A stretch of DNA of 64,000 bases from Burkholderia savannae (GCF_001524445.2 NZ_CP013417.1:3100001-3164000), one strand, 5' to 3'. Shown: positions 1 to 9,929, counted from the stretch's first letter. A program made the numbers and translations. Notes: generated by a model from the letters alone, not told the origin.

Positions 1-87
1 ACGATGATTTCGGTGTTCGAGCTCGCGGCGGACGAGCCCGCGCTCGTATCGGCGTGGCGGCGCAGGCTGAGCGCGGCGCTGAACTGA
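1..87 (+). CDS. C-terminal end of an unidentified gene
   Basis: The window opens inside a reading frame that starts at base 1 and runs to a TGA at 85-87. Only the last 28 residues are visible, ending in WRRRLSAALN. This is too little to assign a family. It is probably real, because a strong rho-independent terminator follows 38 bases later on the same strand, and base use matches the neighbouring genes. Confidence 0.55.
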   Translation, partial: TMISVFELAADEPALVSAWRRRLSAALN

Positions 88-125
88 CCAAACGGGTAAC
101 GACAAGCTAAGGCCGGAGCGGCCAT

Positions 126-164
126 GCGGCGGCGCGCGCGTTGCGCGTCCGCCGCTTTTTTTTT
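126..164 (+). terminator. Rho-independent terminator of the first gene
   Basis: GCGGCGG at 126-132 pairs with CCGCCGC at 149-155. Further GC pairing inside closes on a short loop, and nine T residues follow at 156-164. The rest of the 303-base gap (88-390) before the convergent tcdA shows no gene. Confidence 0.75.
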
Positions 165-390
165 CGGCGGGATTGCGCGGCGGTCGCTCGGTCGTTGCTC
201 GGCCGTCGCTCGGTCGTTGCGCAGCAGAATTGCGCGAAGGTTGCGCCGCCCGGCGCTGCATGTGCGGCGAAGGCGCGCACGCCGGCGTGAGGCCGACGGT
301 GCGCGCCGCGCGTCGTGCGTGCGCGCCGCCAACGCCATTTCAACGAACACCGAAGGCAAATCCGGCGGCGCCAGCCGGCCACCGCGGGCG

Positions 391-1284
391 TTACCGCCCC
401 GCCTGCCCCGCCTGCCCCGCCCGCGCCGCCTGCGCCGCGAGCGCCCGCAGCGCGTGCGCCGCCGCCGCGAACCCGAAGCTCGCGGTCACGCACACGCTCG
501 AACCGAAGCCCGCGCAATTGAGCCCCGTCGGCCCGGGCGCGTGCGCGTGCGTCGCCGTGTGCTGCGCGACGTCGTCGACGTCGCACACGGCCGCCTCCGG
601 ATAGATGAGCGGCTCGTCCGAATAGACGGCGCTCACCTTGAATTTCGCTTTCGGCCCGCGCGGAAAGCCGTGCTGCTTGCGCAACTGCGCGCGCACCTTC
701 GACAGCAGCGGGTCCTGGATCGTCTGCGCGAGATCGTCGATCCGGATGCGGGTCGGATCGAGCTGCCCGCCCGCGCCGCCGACCGTGACGAGCGGCTGCC
801 CGCGCGCGACGCACCACGCGATCAGCGCCACCTTCGTGCGCACGCTGTCGATCGCGTCGACGATGTAATCGAAGCCGCCGCCGAGCAGCGCGTCGAGATT
901 GTCCGGCTCGACGAAATCCTCGATCCTCACGACCCGGCAAGCCGGATCGATGAGCGCGATCCGCTCGGCCATCGCGTCGACCTTCGGCTTGCCGTAGTTG
1001 CCGTCGAGCGCGTGGACCTGCCGGTTCGTGTTGCTTTCGGCGACGTTGTCGAGGTCGATCAGGGTCAGTTCCCCGATAGCGCTGCGCGCGAGCGCCTCGG
1101 CCGCCCACGAGCCGACGCCGCCGATGCCGATCACGGCGACGCGCGCGCGCTCGAACGCGGCGAGCGCGCCGGCGCCGTAGAGCCGCGCGACGCCGCCGAA
1201 GCGCCGCGCCCGATCGGCGTCAAGCTGCCCGGATGGCTGCGGAGTAAGATCGTGAGGCGTCGCAATGGCGTCGGTACGTGACAT
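391..1284 (-). CDS. tcdA: tRNA threonylcarbamoyladenosine dehydratase (ThiF/HesA family)
   Basis: A 297-residue E1-like enzyme. Family members use ATP to cyclise t6A at position 37 of ANN-decoding tRNAs to ct6A. Residues 53-59 read GIGGVGS, the nucleotide-binding turn, followed by LIDLDNV and NTNRQ, the diagnostic ThiF-fold segment. The ATG at 1284 gives a normal N-terminus; the open frame continues upstream without similarity. The last residues are Ala/Gly/Gln-rich and encoded by three 9-base repeats at 397-423, a small low-complexity tail. It is divergent from pdxH. The name TcdA/CsdL is from family knowledge; other ThiF subfamilies are less likely. Confidence 0.9.
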   Translation of the reverse strand: MSRTDAIATPHDLTPQPSGQLDADRARRFGGVARLYGAGALAAFERARVAVIGIGGVGSWAAEALARSAIGELTLIDLDNVAESNTNRQVHALDGNYGKPKVDAMAERIALIDPACRVVRIEDFVEPDNLDALLGGGFDYIVDAIDSVRTKVALIAWCVARGQPLVTVGGAGGQLDPTRIRIDDLAQTIQDPLLSKVRAQLRKQHGFPRGPKAKFKVSAVYSDEPLIYPEAAVCDVDDVAQHTATHAHAPGPTGLNCAGFGSSVCVTASFGFAAAAHALRALAAQAARAGQAGQAGR

Positions 1285-1385
1285 ACAAGCTGAACGAAAG
1301 GCGAGGGACAGCCCGCTATTTTGCCTGATCGGCCGGCGGCGAACACACGCCGAACCACTGCAACGCAGGATTTTTCCACCTTCGC

Positions 1386-1391
1386 TATACT
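1386..1391 (+). promoter_or_regulatory. Likely -10 element of pdxH
   Basis: TATACT at 1386-1391 lies 26 bases before the pdxH ATG in the tcdA-pdxH divergent gap. It matches the sigma-70 -10 consensus. No convincing -35 hexamer is seen at the usual spacing. Confidence 0.4.
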
Positions 1392-1417
1392 GGCCCCGAT
1401 TGAGCGTTCGCACACCA

Positions 1418-2062
1418 ATGACGACACTTGCCGATCTCCGCACCAACTACTCCCGCGCGTCGCTCGACGTCGCGGACGTGAACCCGAATCCGTTCGTCCA
1501 GTTCGACGTCTGGTTCAAGGAAGCGCTCAGCGCGCAACTGCCCGAGCCCAACACGATGACGCTCGCGACCGTCGACGAATCCGGCCGGCCGTCCGCGCGG
1601 ATCGTCCTCATCAAGGGCGTCGACGAGCGCGGCTTCGTGTTCTTCACGAACTACGAGAGCCGCAAGGGGCGCGAACTCGCGCGCAACCCGCACGCGGCGC
1701 TCCTCTTCTACTGGATCGAGCTCGAGCGGCAGGTGCGCGTCGAAGGACGCATCGAGAAGACGAGCGAAGAAGAAAGCGACCGTTATTTCGCATCGCGGCC
1801 GCTCGGCTCGCGCATCGGCGCGTGGGCGTCCGACCAGAGCGCGGTGATCGAGAACCGTGCGTCGCTCGAAGCGCGCGAGAAGGAAATCAGCACGCGCTTC
1901 GGCGAAAATCCGCCGCGCCCGCCGCACTGGGGCGGCTACCGTCTCGTGCCGAGCTCGATCGAATTCTGGCAGGGCCGCCCGTCGCGGCTCCACGACCGCC
2001 TGCTGTACGCGCGCGATGGCGCGTCGGCGAGCGGCTGGAAAATCTCGCGCCTCGCGCCGTAA
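1418..2062 (+). CDS. pdxH: Pyridoxamine 5'-phosphate oxidase
   Basis: A 214-residue FMN enzyme, close to the usual length of about 218. It oxidises pyridoxamine or pyridoxine 5'-phosphate to pyridoxal 5'-phosphate in the cytosol, the last step of vitamin B6 synthesis and salvage. FMN-binding segments RIVLIKG (61-67) and [10 protein letters not shown] (75-84) are present, as are the substrate-binding [12 protein letters not shown] stretch (from about 183) and the conserved end RLAP. The ATG at 1418 is chosen because homology begins at MTTLADLR. It stands alone, divergent from tcdA and 133 bases before cfa. Confidence 0.96.
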   Translation: MTTLADLRTNYSRASLDVADVNPNPFVQFDVWFKEALSAQLPEPNTMTLATVDESGRPSARIVLIKGVDERGFVFFTNYESRKGRELARNPHAALLFYWIELERQVRVEGRIEKTSEEESDRYFASRPLGSRIGAWASDQSAVIENRASLEAREKEISTRFGENPPRPPHWGGYRLVPSSIEFWQGRPSRLHDRLLYARDGASASGWKISRLAP

Positions 2063-2111
2063 CTCGCCGCGGCGCGCCCGCGTCCGCCCTGCCGTGCATT
2101 TCGTTTTGCTC

Positions 2112-2147
2112 GCGGGCGGCCGGCGTTTTCGCACGCCGGCCGCCCGC
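2112..2147. repeat. 14-bp perfect inverted repeat between pdxH and cfa
   Basis: GCGGGCGGCCGGCG at 2112-2125 is perfectly complementary to 2134-2147, with an 8-base loop. It lies 49 bases after pdxH. There is no T run, so it may be a U-less terminator or an mRNA 3' stabilising stem. Confidence 0.6.
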
Positions 2148-2195
2148 CCGACAACTTGGCTGTATTTCGTTTCAACGAACAAAAGGGGATTCCAA

Positions 2196-3416
2196 ATGTT
2201 CTGGGAAAAGAAACTGGCACAGTGGGCGGACGAAGTACGGGAGACGTCGAACATTCCGGCGCGCCTCGTCCTCTGGAACGGACAGCAACTCGATTTCGGC
2301 ACGTTCGCCGCGCCGCAGGTGACGCTGAAGGTCAACAACGCGTCGGCGCTGCCGCTGCTGCTCGAGCCGAGCCTCGACAATCTCGGCGAGGCGTACGTGA
2401 AGGGCAAGATCGACATCGAAGGCAAGCTCGCCGACATCATCAACATCGGCTATTCGCTCGCGCGCAGCACGGTGACGAACGCGAGCAAGCTCGCGCGCGT
2501 GCGGCGCTACTTCAACCACTCGAAGAATTCCGACAAGAAGGCGATCCAGTATCACTACGACGTGTCGAACGCGTTCTACAAGCTGTGGCTCGACGAGAAC
2601 ATGGTCTACTCGTGCGCGTATTTCGAGAACGGCGACGAAGACCTCGGCACCGCGCAGATCAAGAAGATCGACCACATCCTCACGAAGATCCACGTGCAGC
2701 CGGGCCAGCGCCTGCTCGACATCGGCTGCGGCTGGGGCGCGCTCGTGCTGCGCGCGGCGGGCAAGTTCGGCGCGCGCTGCGTCGGCGTCACGCTTTCGCA
2801 GAACCAGTTCGATCTCGCGACCGAGCGCGTGAAGCGGGCGGGCCTCGAAGACAAGATCGAGATCCGGCTGCAGGACTATCGCGACGTCGAAGGCCAGTTC
2901 GACCGGATCACGAGCGTCGGGATGTTCGAGCACGTCGGCCGCAAGAACCTGCCGCTCTACTTCTCGCGCATCCGCGAGCTGCTCGCCGACGACGGCGTCG
3001 CGATGAACCACGGCATCACGTCGACGGACGCGGAAAGCGGCGAGACGGCGCTCGGCGGCGGCGAGTTCATCGACCGCTACGTATTCCCGGACGGCGAGCT
3101 GCCGCACATCAGCCTCGCGCTCGAAGCGGCGCAGCGCGGCGGGCTCGAGGCGATTGACGTCGAGAGCCTGCGGCGGCACTATGCGCGCACGCTCGACATC
3201 TGGACCGAGAACTTCGAGGCGAAGGCCGAGGAAGCCAGAAAGCTCGTCGACGACGAAAAATTCCGCATCTGGCGCGTGTACCTGGCCGGCTGCGCGTATG
3301 CGTTCGAGCACGACGACGTGTCGATCTTCCAGATCGTGTGCCGCAAGGCCGGGCAGAGCGCGAAGACGCTGCCGTGGTCGCGGCGCTACATGTACCAACA
3401 CGCGCTGCCGCGCTAG
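2196..3416 (+). CDS. cfa: Cyclopropane-fatty-acyl-phospholipid synthase
   Basis: A 406-residue SAM-dependent enzyme that adds a methylene bridge to unsaturated acyl chains of membrane phospholipids, usually in stationary phase or under acid stress. An N-terminal lipid-binding part (about 1-110) is followed by QYHYDVSNAFY (118-128), YSCAYF (138-143) with the conserved cysteine, the SAM loop LLDIGCGWG (173-181) and FEHVGR (244-249). The ATG at 2196 is preceded by AAAGGGGA at a good distance. The open frame upstream belongs to overlap with pdxH and is not coding for cfa. Confidence 0.95.
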   Translation: MFWEKKLAQWADEVRETSNIPARLVLWNGQQLDFGTFAAPQVTLKVNNASALPLLLEPSLDNLGEAYVKGKIDIEGKLADIINIGYSLARSTVTNASKLARVRRYFNHSKNSDKKAIQYHYDVSNAFYKLWLDENMVYSCAYFENGDEDLGTAQIKKIDHILTKIHVQPGQRLLDIGCGWGALVLRAAGKFGARCVGVTLSQNQFDLATERVKRAGLEDKIEIRLQDYRDVEGQFDRITSVGMFEHVGRKNLPLYFSRIRELLADDGVAMNHGITSTDAESGETALGGGEFIDRYVFPDGELPHISLALEAAQRGGLEAIDVESLRRHYARTLDIWTENFEAKAEEARKLVDDEKFRIWRVYLAGCAYAFEHDDVSIFQIVCRKAGQSAKTLPWSRRYMYQHALPR

Positions 3417-3443
3417 AAGGGCGGCGCCTTTCAGCGATGACGG

Positions 3444-4850
3444 ATGGGTGACGGCAGCACGCGGCGCAAACCTGCGCCGCCGACACGACAAGAAGACGCG
3501 CAAGGCGATCAGTTCGACCTGTTCGGGGCGCAGCCGCTGCCGCCTGCTTCGCCGTCCTCGTCCTCGTCAGATTCCGCGTCAGGCGCGAAGCGCAAGCGCG
3601 CACCGGGCGGCAAGCCGCGCGACGCGAAGCGCGACGCGGCGTCAAGCGATACGCCGCCGGCCGCCGCGCGGACTGCCGGGCCCGCGGCCGACGCCGGTAC
3701 AGACGCGGGCGACGGTGCGAACGGCGGCCGCGATGCCGACGCCGGCGCTGATCCCCAACCCGGAACGGAAGCCGACCGCGCCGACGCGCCGGCCGACGCC
3801 GACGCGACGCCCACGCTCCCCGGCTTCGACACGCCGCGTCCCGCCCCGCCGAAAAAGCGCGCACGCCGGCGCGGCGTCGCGCCCGCCGCGATCTCGGACG
3901 ACGTCGCCGCCGCCGCGCGCGAGCTGCCGCCGCGCGTGCGGCTCGGCACGTCGTCGTGGTATTTCCCCGGCTGGAAGGACATCGTCTACGGCGACGACTA
4001 CGCGCAGTCGAAGCTGTCGCGTGAAGGCCTCGAAGCGTACGCCGCGCATCCGCTTTTGAAGAGCGTGAGTCTCGACCGCTCGTTCTACGCGCCGCTCACG
4101 GTGGCCGACTATCTGCGCTATGCGCAGCAGGTGCCGGACGATTTCCGCTTCGTCGTCAAGGCGCCGGCGCTCGTCACCGACGCCGTGCTGCGCGGCGCGC
4201 GCGGCGAGCCGACCGGCCCGAATCCGGCGTTCCTGAACACGCGGCTCGCCGCCGACGAATTCGTGCGCCCGTGCCTCGAAGGCCTCGGCAACAAAGCGGG
4301 CGCGCTCGTGTTCCAGTTCCCGCCGCTGCCCGACACGCTGCTCGCCGATCCGGCCGCGCTCGTCGATCGCCTGAGCGCGTTCCTCGGCGCGCTGCCGCCG
4401 CTGCCGGACGATCCGGACGGCCCGCGCTACGCGGTCGAGATCCGCGACGCGAGCCTTTTGACGCCGCGCTTCATCCGCGCGCTCGCGGCGGCGGGCGTGC
4501 GCTACTGCGTCGGGCTGCACGCGAAGATGCCGGACCCGCTGCGCCAGGCGGCGGCGCTCGCGCTCCTCGACGGCGATCCGTCGGGCCCGCTCATCGTGCG
4601 CTGGAGCCTGCACGGCGGCTTCAAGTACGAACAGGCGAAAGCCAAGTACGAGCCGTTCGACCGGCTCGTCGACGAGGACCCGCACACGCGCTCGGCGCTC
4701 GCCGAACTCGCGGCGCGCTACGTGCTCGCGGGGCAGCCGGTGCTCATCACCGTGAACAACAAGGCGGAAGGGTCGGCGCCGCTGTCGTGCATCGCGCTCG
4801 CGAAGGAAATCGCGGCCGCGTGCGCGCGCTGGCGCAGCGAGGCGGCGTAG
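3444..4850 (+). CDS. DUF72 family protein with a long disordered N-terminal extension
   Basis: 468 residues. The DUF72 domain starts near residue 162 (RVRLGTSSWYFPGWKDIVYG region) and fills the rest. DUF72 proteins have a TIM-barrel-like fold and no established reaction. The first 160 residues are low complexity: a polar start containing GDQFDLFG, a basic KRKR patch, an Ala/Asp/Gly/Pro-rich run, then KKRARRRG just before the domain. Family members are usually about 240-300 residues, so this one is clearly extended. It follows cfa by 27 bases, possibly cotranscribed. The function is unknown. Confidence 0.85.
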   Translation: MGDGSTRRKPAPPTRQEDAQGDQFDLFGAQPLPPASPSSSSSDSASGAKRKRAPGGKPRDAKRDAASSDTPPAAARTAGPAADAGTDAGDGANGGRDADAGADPQPGTEADRADAPADADATPTLPGFDTPRPAPPKKRARRRGVAPAAISDDVAAAARELPPRVRLGTSSWYFPGWKDIVYGDDYAQSKLSREGLEAYAAHPLLKSVSLDRSFYAPLTVADYLRYAQQVPDDFRFVVKAPALVTDAVLRGARGEPTGPNPAFLNTRLAADEFVRPCLEGLGNKAGALVFQFPPLPDTLLADPAALVDRLSAFLGALPPLPDDPDGPRYAVEIRDASLLTPRFIRALAAAGVRYCVGLHAKMPDPLRQAAALALLDGDPSGPLIVRWSLHGGFKYEQAKAKYEPFDRLVDEDPHTRSALAELAARYVLAGQPVLITVNNKAEGSAPLSCIALAKEIAAACARWRSEAA

Positions 4851-4884
4851 CGCGCGGCGGCGCCGCCCGCGCCGTCACGCGCCG

Positions 4885-5442
4885 TCACGCGCCGCGCGAC
4901 TTCAGCCGATGCGCGAACTTCTGCCGAAACTTCGCGAGCTTCGGCCCGATCACGACCGCGCAGTAGCCCTGCCCCGGATGTTGCGCGTAGTAGTTCTGGT
5001 GATACGCCTCCGCGGGCCAGTAATTGCCGTTCAGCGGCCCGACTTGCGTGACGATCGGATCGTCGTACAGCTTGTCGCGCTCGAGCGTGCGGATCACGTC
5101 GAGCGCGGTGTCACGCTGCGCGTCCGAGTGCGTGAAGATCGCCGAGCGGTACTGCGTGCCGACGTCGTTGCCCTGGCGGTTCAGCTGCGTCGGATCGTGG
5201 GTCGCAAAGAAGATTTCGAGGATGTCGCGATAGCCGATCCGGCTCGGATCGAACGTGACGTTGACGACTTCCGCGTGGCCCGTGTCGCCGTCGCACACGT
5301 CGTGATAGCCGGGGTTGCGCGTGTGGCCGCCCGCATAGCCCGATTCCACGGCCGTCACGCCGTCGATGTCGAGAAACACCGCTTCCTGGCACCAGAAACA
5401 GCCGCCGCCCAGCGTCGCGACTTCGTTCGTTGCTTCGCTCAT
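4885..5442 (-). CDS. msrA: Peptide-methionine (S)-S-oxide reductase
   Basis: 185 residues. It reduces methionine-S-sulfoxide in proteins and free methionine, repairing oxidative damage with thioredoxin as reductant. The active-site motif GCFWC is at 14-18, with the catalytic cysteine first. The ATG at 5442 has AAAGGA upstream and gives the typical MsrA N-terminus. It converges on the DUF72 gene with a 34-base gap and is divergent from the flavin reductase gene. Confidence 0.95.
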   Translation of the reverse strand: MSEATNEVATLGGGCFWCQEAVFLDIDGVTAVESGYAGGHTRNPGYHDVCDGDTGHAEVVNVTFDPSRIGYRDILEIFFATHDPTQLNRQGNDVGTQYRSAIFTHSDAQRDTALDVIRTLERDKLYDDPIVTQVGPLNGNYWPAEAYHQNYYAQHPGQGYCAVVIGPKLAKFRQKFAHRLKSRGA

Positions 5443-5817
5443 ATCGGTTTCCTTTCGTTCGTTATGTTCGTTACGTGCGTTTCGCACGCCGCGCGCGGAC
5501 GCGCTCGAAGCGCATGCGCCAAGCATCGCCGCGCGCCGCATCGTTGCGGCGGCCGCACGCGCGTTCGCGCCGCGCCGGCACGCGCCGTTCGCACATCGAC
5601 GCGCGCCGCGACGCGCGCCGCATTCCGCGAAAAATGTGGCATCGACCACTCGCCGGGCGCGACGGCCCGTCGCAGCGCCGCGCGATTCCGCTAAAATCGG
5701 TCCCAACCAGACGAATATTCCGATGACCGTCCTGCTCACTTCCCGCCATTGCGCATTCGGCGCCGCCGCCCGTTCCGCTCACCGCACCACGCCTTCGTCG
5801 CTCGAGGCCGTCACACG
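5443..5817. other. Divergent intergenic region, msrA / flavin reductase
   Basis: 375 bases with no convincing gene. It must hold both promoters. TAAAAT at 5692-5697 is the best -10 candidate for the plus-strand gene. A TTCGTT-rich stretch lies at 5454-5490 just upstream of the msrA ribosome site. Confidence 0.4.
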
Positions 5818-6333
5818 ATGAAACACGCACAGGCCAGCCCGCCGAACTTCGACGCCGCCGCGTTCCGCCAAGCCCTCAGCCAGTTCGCGACCGGCGTGAC
5901 CGTCGTCACGACGCGCGCGCCGTCCGGCCAGTTGATCGGCATCACCGCGAGTTCGTTCAACTCGGTGTCGCTCGATCCGCCGCTCGTGCTGTGGAGCCTC
6001 GCGCACAAGTCGGCGTCGATGCCGGTGTTCCGCACGAACAGCCATTATGTCGTCAACGTGCTCTCCGCGTCGCAGCACGATCTGTGCATGCGCTTCGCGA
6101 CGCTCAAGGGCAACCGCTTCGAAGGCGTGTCGCACGCGGCGGGCGACACCGGCATGCCCGTGCTCGACGGCGCGCTCGCGTGGTTCGAATGCCACAACCG
6201 CAGCCGCTACGACGAAGGCGACCACGTGATCTTCGTCGGCGAGGTCGAGCGCTGCGGCGTGCACCCCGACGCCGCGGCGCTCGCGCCGCTCGTGTTCCAG
6301 AACGGCGTCTTCCACCGCCTCACAAAGCTTTGA
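5818..6333 (+). CDS. Flavin reductase family protein
   Basis: 171 residues in the flavin reductase-like FMN-binding family (split-barrel fold). QFATGVTVVTTRA near the start, GITASSFNSVSLDPPLVLWSL and FEGV/W are typical of small reductase components that supply reduced FMN or FAD to two-component monooxygenases. The ATG at 5818 begins the conserved N-terminus MKHAQASPPNF. No partner monooxygenase is adjacent, so the physiological partner is unknown. Its last 14 bases overlap the convergent end of kynR. Confidence 0.85.
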   Translation: MKHAQASPPNFDAAAFRQALSQFATGVTVVTTRAPSGQLIGITASSFNSVSLDPPLVLWSLAHKSASMPVFRTNSHYVVNVLSASQHDLCMRFATLKGNRFEGVSHAAGDTGMPVLDGALAWFECHNRSRYDEGDHVIFVGEVERCGVHPDAAALAPLVFQNGVFHRLTKL

Positions 6334-6820
6334 CGGCGCCCGTGCGCGCGAGCGCGACGGGCGGCCCCGCCTCGTCCTTCAGCGTCTGCAGCACGATGTT
6401 CGAGCGGATGTCGAGCACGCCGGGCGCCTTGTACAACTGGTTCAGCACGAAATCGGAGTAGTGCTTCAGGTTGTGCGCGAGCACGCGCAGCAGGTAGTGC
6501 GTCTCACCCGTCACGACGAACGCGCCGACCACCTCCGGCCACTCGCGCACCGCCTCCGCGAAGCGCTCGTGCCATTGCGTCTGGTCGTTGCGCATCGACA
6601 CCTGCACGAACGCCTCCAGCTCGAACCCGAGCTTCTCGCGGCTCAGGCACGCGCGATAGCGTTCGATCACCCCCTGCTCTTCGAGCAGCCGCATCCGCCG
6701 CAGGCAGGCGGACGGCGACAGCGCAATGCGCTCGGCCAGATCGAGGTTGCTGATCCGTCCTTCCTGCTGAAGGACCGCGAGAATACGGCAATCGGTTGCG
6801 TCCAGCGTGATCGCATGCAT
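6320..6820 (-). CDS. kynR: Lrp/AsnC-family regulator of the kynurenine operon
   Basis: 166 residues: an N-terminal winged helix-turn-helix (about 5-60, [23 protein letters not shown] then [13 protein letters not shown]) and a C-terminal RAM ligand-binding domain. It is divergently transcribed from kynB, the arrangement known for KynR in Pseudomonas, where the Lrp-type activator responds to kynurenine. The perfect palindrome at 6842-6853 in the shared promoter region is the likely binding site. The symbol rests on context and family. The 3' end overlaps the flavin reductase gene by 14 bases. Confidence 0.88.
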   Translation of the reverse strand: MHAITLDATDCRILAVLQQEGRISNLDLAERIALSPSACLRRMRLLEEQGVIERYRACLSREKLGFELEAFVQVSMRNDQTQWHERFAEAVREWPEVVGAFVVTGETHYLLRVLAHNLKHYSDFVLNQLYKAPGVLDIRSNIVLQTLKDEAGPPVALARTGAVKAL

Positions 6821-6841
6821 TTTTGGTCTCCGTTTTAGATC

Positions 6842-6853
6842 TAATTCGAATTA
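6842..6853. promoter_or_regulatory. Probable KynR operator
   Basis: TAATTCGAATTA is a perfect 12-bp palindrome in an AT-rich island, 22 bases upstream of the kynR ATG and in the kynR-kynB divergent gap. A related palindrome (11609-11626) lies in front of the nearby MFS gene. Confidence 0.6.
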
Positions 6854-6948
6854 TCTGCCATATTGGTGGATTGTCCATGCTTATTTCGCAAGCACTTGCT
6901 TCGCGTGTTTGCCTATCATGCGAAGCATTCGAGGCTCTTCGACAACGC

Positions 6949-7590
6949 ATGGACACGATCTGGGACATCTCCCCGTCAATCGCCCCCGCGACGCCCGTCT
7001 GGCCGGGCGACACGCCCGTCGGCGTCGAGCGCGTGTGGCGCATGGAGGCGGGCTCGCCCGTCAACGTCGCGCGCGTCACGCTGTCGCCGCACACGGGCGC
7101 GCACGCGGACGCGCCGCTGCACTACGACGCGAACGGCGCGCCGATCGGCGCGGTGCCGCTCGACGCGTATCTCGGGCGCTGCCGCGTGATCCATTGCATC
7201 GGCGCGAGCCCAGTCGTCGCGCCCGACGACGTACGCGCGGCGCTCGCCGGCGCGCCGCCGCGCGTGCTGCTGCGCACGTACCGGAACGCGCCGCAGCGCG
7301 CGTGGGACAGCGCGTTCTGCGCGGTCGCGCCGGAAACGATCGATCTGCTCGCCGCGCACGGCGTGCGCCTTGTCGGCATCGACACGCCGTCGCTCGACCC
7401 GCAGGAATCGAAGACGATGGACGCGCACCACCGCATTCGCGCGCATCGGATGGCGATTCTCGAAGGCCTCGTGCTCGACGACGTCGCCCCCGGCGACTAC
7501 GAGCTGATCGCGCTGCCGCTGAAGTTCGCGACGCTCGACGCGAGCCCCGTGCGCGCGGTGCTGCGCGCGCTGCCCGGCGCGCCGCGCTGA
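6949..7590 (+). CDS. kynB: Kynurenine formamidase (arylformamidase)
   Basis: 213 residues. It hydrolyses N-formylkynurenine to kynurenine and formate, the second step of tryptophan catabolism. The metal-binding motif [11 protein letters not shown] (48-58) matches the HxGTHxDxPxH pattern of bacterial KynB. The ATG at 6949 starts MDTIWDISP, the normal N-terminus; the frame stays open upstream but is not conserved. It is first in kynB-kynU-kynA, 40 bases before kynU, and likely controlled by KynR through 6842-6853. Confidence 0.95.
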   Translation: MDTIWDISPSIAPATPVWPGDTPVGVERVWRMEAGSPVNVARVTLSPHTGAHADAPLHYDANGAPIGAVPLDAYLGRCRVIHCIGASPVVAPDDVRAALAGAPPRVLLRTYRNAPQRAWDSAFCAVAPETIDLLAAHGVRLVGIDTPSLDPQESKTMDAHHRIRAHRMAILEGLVLDDVAPGDYELIALPLKFATLDASPVRAVLRALPGAPR

Positions 7591-7630
7591 CGCGCTCGCA
7601 TGGCCCCTTTCCCCAACCAGGTTCGACATC

Positions 7631-8881
7631 ATGAAAACACGTGAAGAAGCGCTCGCGCTCGACCGCGACGACCCGCTCGCGTCGCTGCGCGACCAATTCG
7701 CGCTGCCCGGCGGCGTGCTCTACCTCGACGGCAATTCGCTCGGCGCGCAGCCGCGCGCGGCGGCCGCCCGCGCGCAGCAGGTGATCGGCGCCGAATGGGG
7801 CGAAGGCCTCATCCGCAGTTGGAACACGGCCGGCTGGTTCGCGCTGCCGCGCCGCTTGGGCGACAGGCTCGCGCCGCTCATCGGCGCGGCGCAAGGCGAA
7901 ATCGCGATTACCGACACGATCTCGATCAACCTGTTCAAGCTGCTGTCCGCGATGCTGCGCCACCAGGCGCGGCATGCGCCGAAGCGGCGCGTGATCGTGT
8001 CGGAGCGCTCGAACTTCCCGACCGATCTGTACATCGCGCAGGGCCTGATCGCGCAGCTCGATCGCGATTACGAGCTGCGCCTGATCGACGATCCCGCCGA
8101 CCTGCCCGACGCGCTCGACGACGAAACCGCGGTCGCGATGATCACGCACGTGAACTACCGGACGGGCTACATGCACGACATGCCGTCCGTCACGCAGACG
8201 GTCCGCCAGGCCGGCGCGCTGATGTTGTGGGATCTCGCGCACTCGGCGGGCGCCGTGCCCGTCGATCTGAACGGCGCGCTCGCGGACGGCGCTGTCGGCT
8301 GCACGTACAAGTATCTGAACGGCGGCCCCGGCTCGCCCGCGTTCGTCTGGGTGCCGAAGCGCCATCAGCAAGCGTTCGAGCAGCCGCTGTCTGGCTGGTG
8401 GGGCCATCGCGCGCCGTTCGCGATGCAGCCCGCATTCGAGCCCGATCCGGGCATCGCGCGCTTTCTGTGCGGCACGCAGCCGATCGTGTCGATGGCGATG
8501 GTCGAATGCGGGCTCGACGTATTCGCGCAAACCGACATGCACGCGATTCGCCGCAAGTCGCTCGCGCTGACCGATGCGTTCATCGCGCTCGTCGAATCGC
8601 GCTGCGCGGGCCAGCCGCTCAAGCTCGTCACGCCGCGCGCGCATCATCAGCGCGGCTCGCAGGCGAGCTTCGAGCATCCGCACGGCTACGAAGTGATGCA
8701 GGCGCTGATCGCGCGCGGCGTGATCGGCGACTATCGCGAGCCGCACATCCTGCGCTTCGGCTTCACGCCGCTCTACACGCGCTTCGTCGACGTGTGGGAC
8801 GCGGTCGAGGCGCTGCGCGACATTCTCGAAACCGAAGCCTGGCGCGCGCCGGAATTCGCGACGCGCGCCGCGGTGACCTGA
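7631..8881 (+). CDS. kynU: Kynureninase
   Basis: 416 residues, standard for the family. This PLP enzyme cleaves kynurenine to anthranilate and alanine. The Schiff-base lysine is K227 in [13 protein letters not shown], and the PLP-pyridine aspartate is D201 in [14 protein letters not shown]. The middle gene of the kyn operon, it joins KynB to downstream anthranilate metabolism. The ATG at 7631 gives [17 protein letters not shown], the expected start. Confidence 0.97.
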   Translation: MKTREEALALDRDDPLASLRDQFALPGGVLYLDGNSLGAQPRAAAARAQQVIGAEWGEGLIRSWNTAGWFALPRRLGDRLAPLIGAAQGEIAITDTISINLFKLLSAMLRHQARHAPKRRVIVSERSNFPTDLYIAQGLIAQLDRDYELRLIDDPADLPDALDDETAVAMITHVNYRTGYMHDMPSVTQTVRQAGALMLWDLAHSAGAVPVDLNGALADGAVGCTYKYLNGGPGSPAFVWVPKRHQQAFEQPLSGWWGHRAPFAMQPAFEPDPGIARFLCGTQPIVSMAMVECGLDVFAQTDMHAIRRKSLALTDAFIALVESRCAGQPLKLVTPRAHHQRGSQASFEHPHGYEVMQALIARGVIGDYREPHILRFGFTPLYTRFVDVWDAVEALRDILETEAWRAPEFATRAAVT

Positions 8882-8962
8882 TCCGGCGCGCATCGCGCGA
8901 TCCGCGCGACGCCCGACCGCTCGCACCGCTCGCACCGCCACGCACTTTCAACGGAGACAATT

Positions 8963-9898
8963 GTGAATTCAGGCCACATGCAGCCGCCCGGCGACGACAA
9001 CGCGCCGCGCTGCCCTTTCGCCGGTGTCCATGCGCACGAAGCGCCGCACGTGCCCGTCGCCGAGGGCGACGACGCGCCCGGCGGCTGGCACCGTGCCCAG
9101 CTCGACTTCTCGCAGTCGATGAGCTACGGCGACTACCTGTCGCTCGACCCGATCCTCGCCGCGCAGCATCCGCGCTCGCCCGATCACAACGAGATGCTGT
9201 TCATCATCCAGCATCAGACGAGCGAGCTGTGGATGAAGCTCGCGCTCTACGAGCTGCGCGCCGCGCTCGCGTCGATCCGCAGCGACGCGCTGCCGCCCGC
9301 GTTCAAGATGCTCGCGCGCGTGTCGCGCGTGCTCGAGCAGCTCGTGCAGGCGTGGAACGTGCTCGCGACGATGACGCCGTCCGAGTATTCGGCGATGCGC
9401 CCGTATCTCGGCGCGTCGTCGGGCTTCCAGTCGTATCAGTATCGCGAGCTCGAGTTCATGCTCGGCAACAAGAACGAGCAGATGCTGCGTCCGCACGCGC
9501 ATCGGCCGGCGATCCACGCGCATCTCGAGGCGTCGATGAAGGCGCCGTCGCTGTACGACGAGGTGATTCGCCTGCTCGCGCGCCGCGGCTTTCCGATCGC
9601 GCCCGAACGCCTCGACGCGGACTGGACGCAGCCGACGCGCCACGATCCGACGGTCGAAGCCGCGTGGCTCGCCGTGTACCGCGAGCCGAACGCGCATTGG
9701 GAGCTGTACGAGATGGCCGAGGAGCTCGTCGATCTCGAAGACGCGTTCCGCCAGTGGCGCTTCCGCCACGTGACGACGGTCGAGCGGATCATCGGCTTCA
9801 AGCAGGGCACGGGCGGCACGAGCGGCGCGCCGTATCTGCGCAAGATGCTCGACGTCGTGCTGTTCCCCGAGCTCTGGCACGTGCGCACGACGCTGTAA
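8963..9898 (+). CDS. kynA: Tryptophan 2,3-dioxygenase
   Basis: 311 residues from a GTG start that has GGAG six bases upstream; an ATG at 8978 would give 306 residues and is the main alternative. This haem enzyme opens the indole ring of L-tryptophan to N-formylkynurenine. [15 protein letters not shown] carries the active-site histidine (H84), and [21 protein letters not shown] carries the haem-ligand histidine and substrate loop. It is last in kynBUA although it catalyses the first step. It converges on the MFS gene with a 31-base gap. Confidence 0.97.
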   Translation: MNSGHMQPPGDDNAPRCPFAGVHAHEAPHVPVAEGDDAPGGWHRAQLDFSQSMSYGDYLSLDPILAAQHPRSPDHNEMLFIIQHQTSELWMKLALYELRAALASIRSDALPPAFKMLARVSRVLEQLVQAWNVLATMTPSEYSAMRPYLGASSGFQSYQYRELEFMLGNKNEQMLRPHAHRPAIHAHLEASMKAPSLYDEVIRLLARRGFPIAPERLDADWTQPTRHDPTVEAAWLAVYREPNAHWELYEMAEELVDLEDAFRQWRFRHVTTVERIIGFKQGTGGTSGAPYLRKMLDVVLFPELWHVRTTL

Positions 9899-9929
9899 CG
9901 CGCGCCGCCCGCACGCGCGCGGCCGCGCT

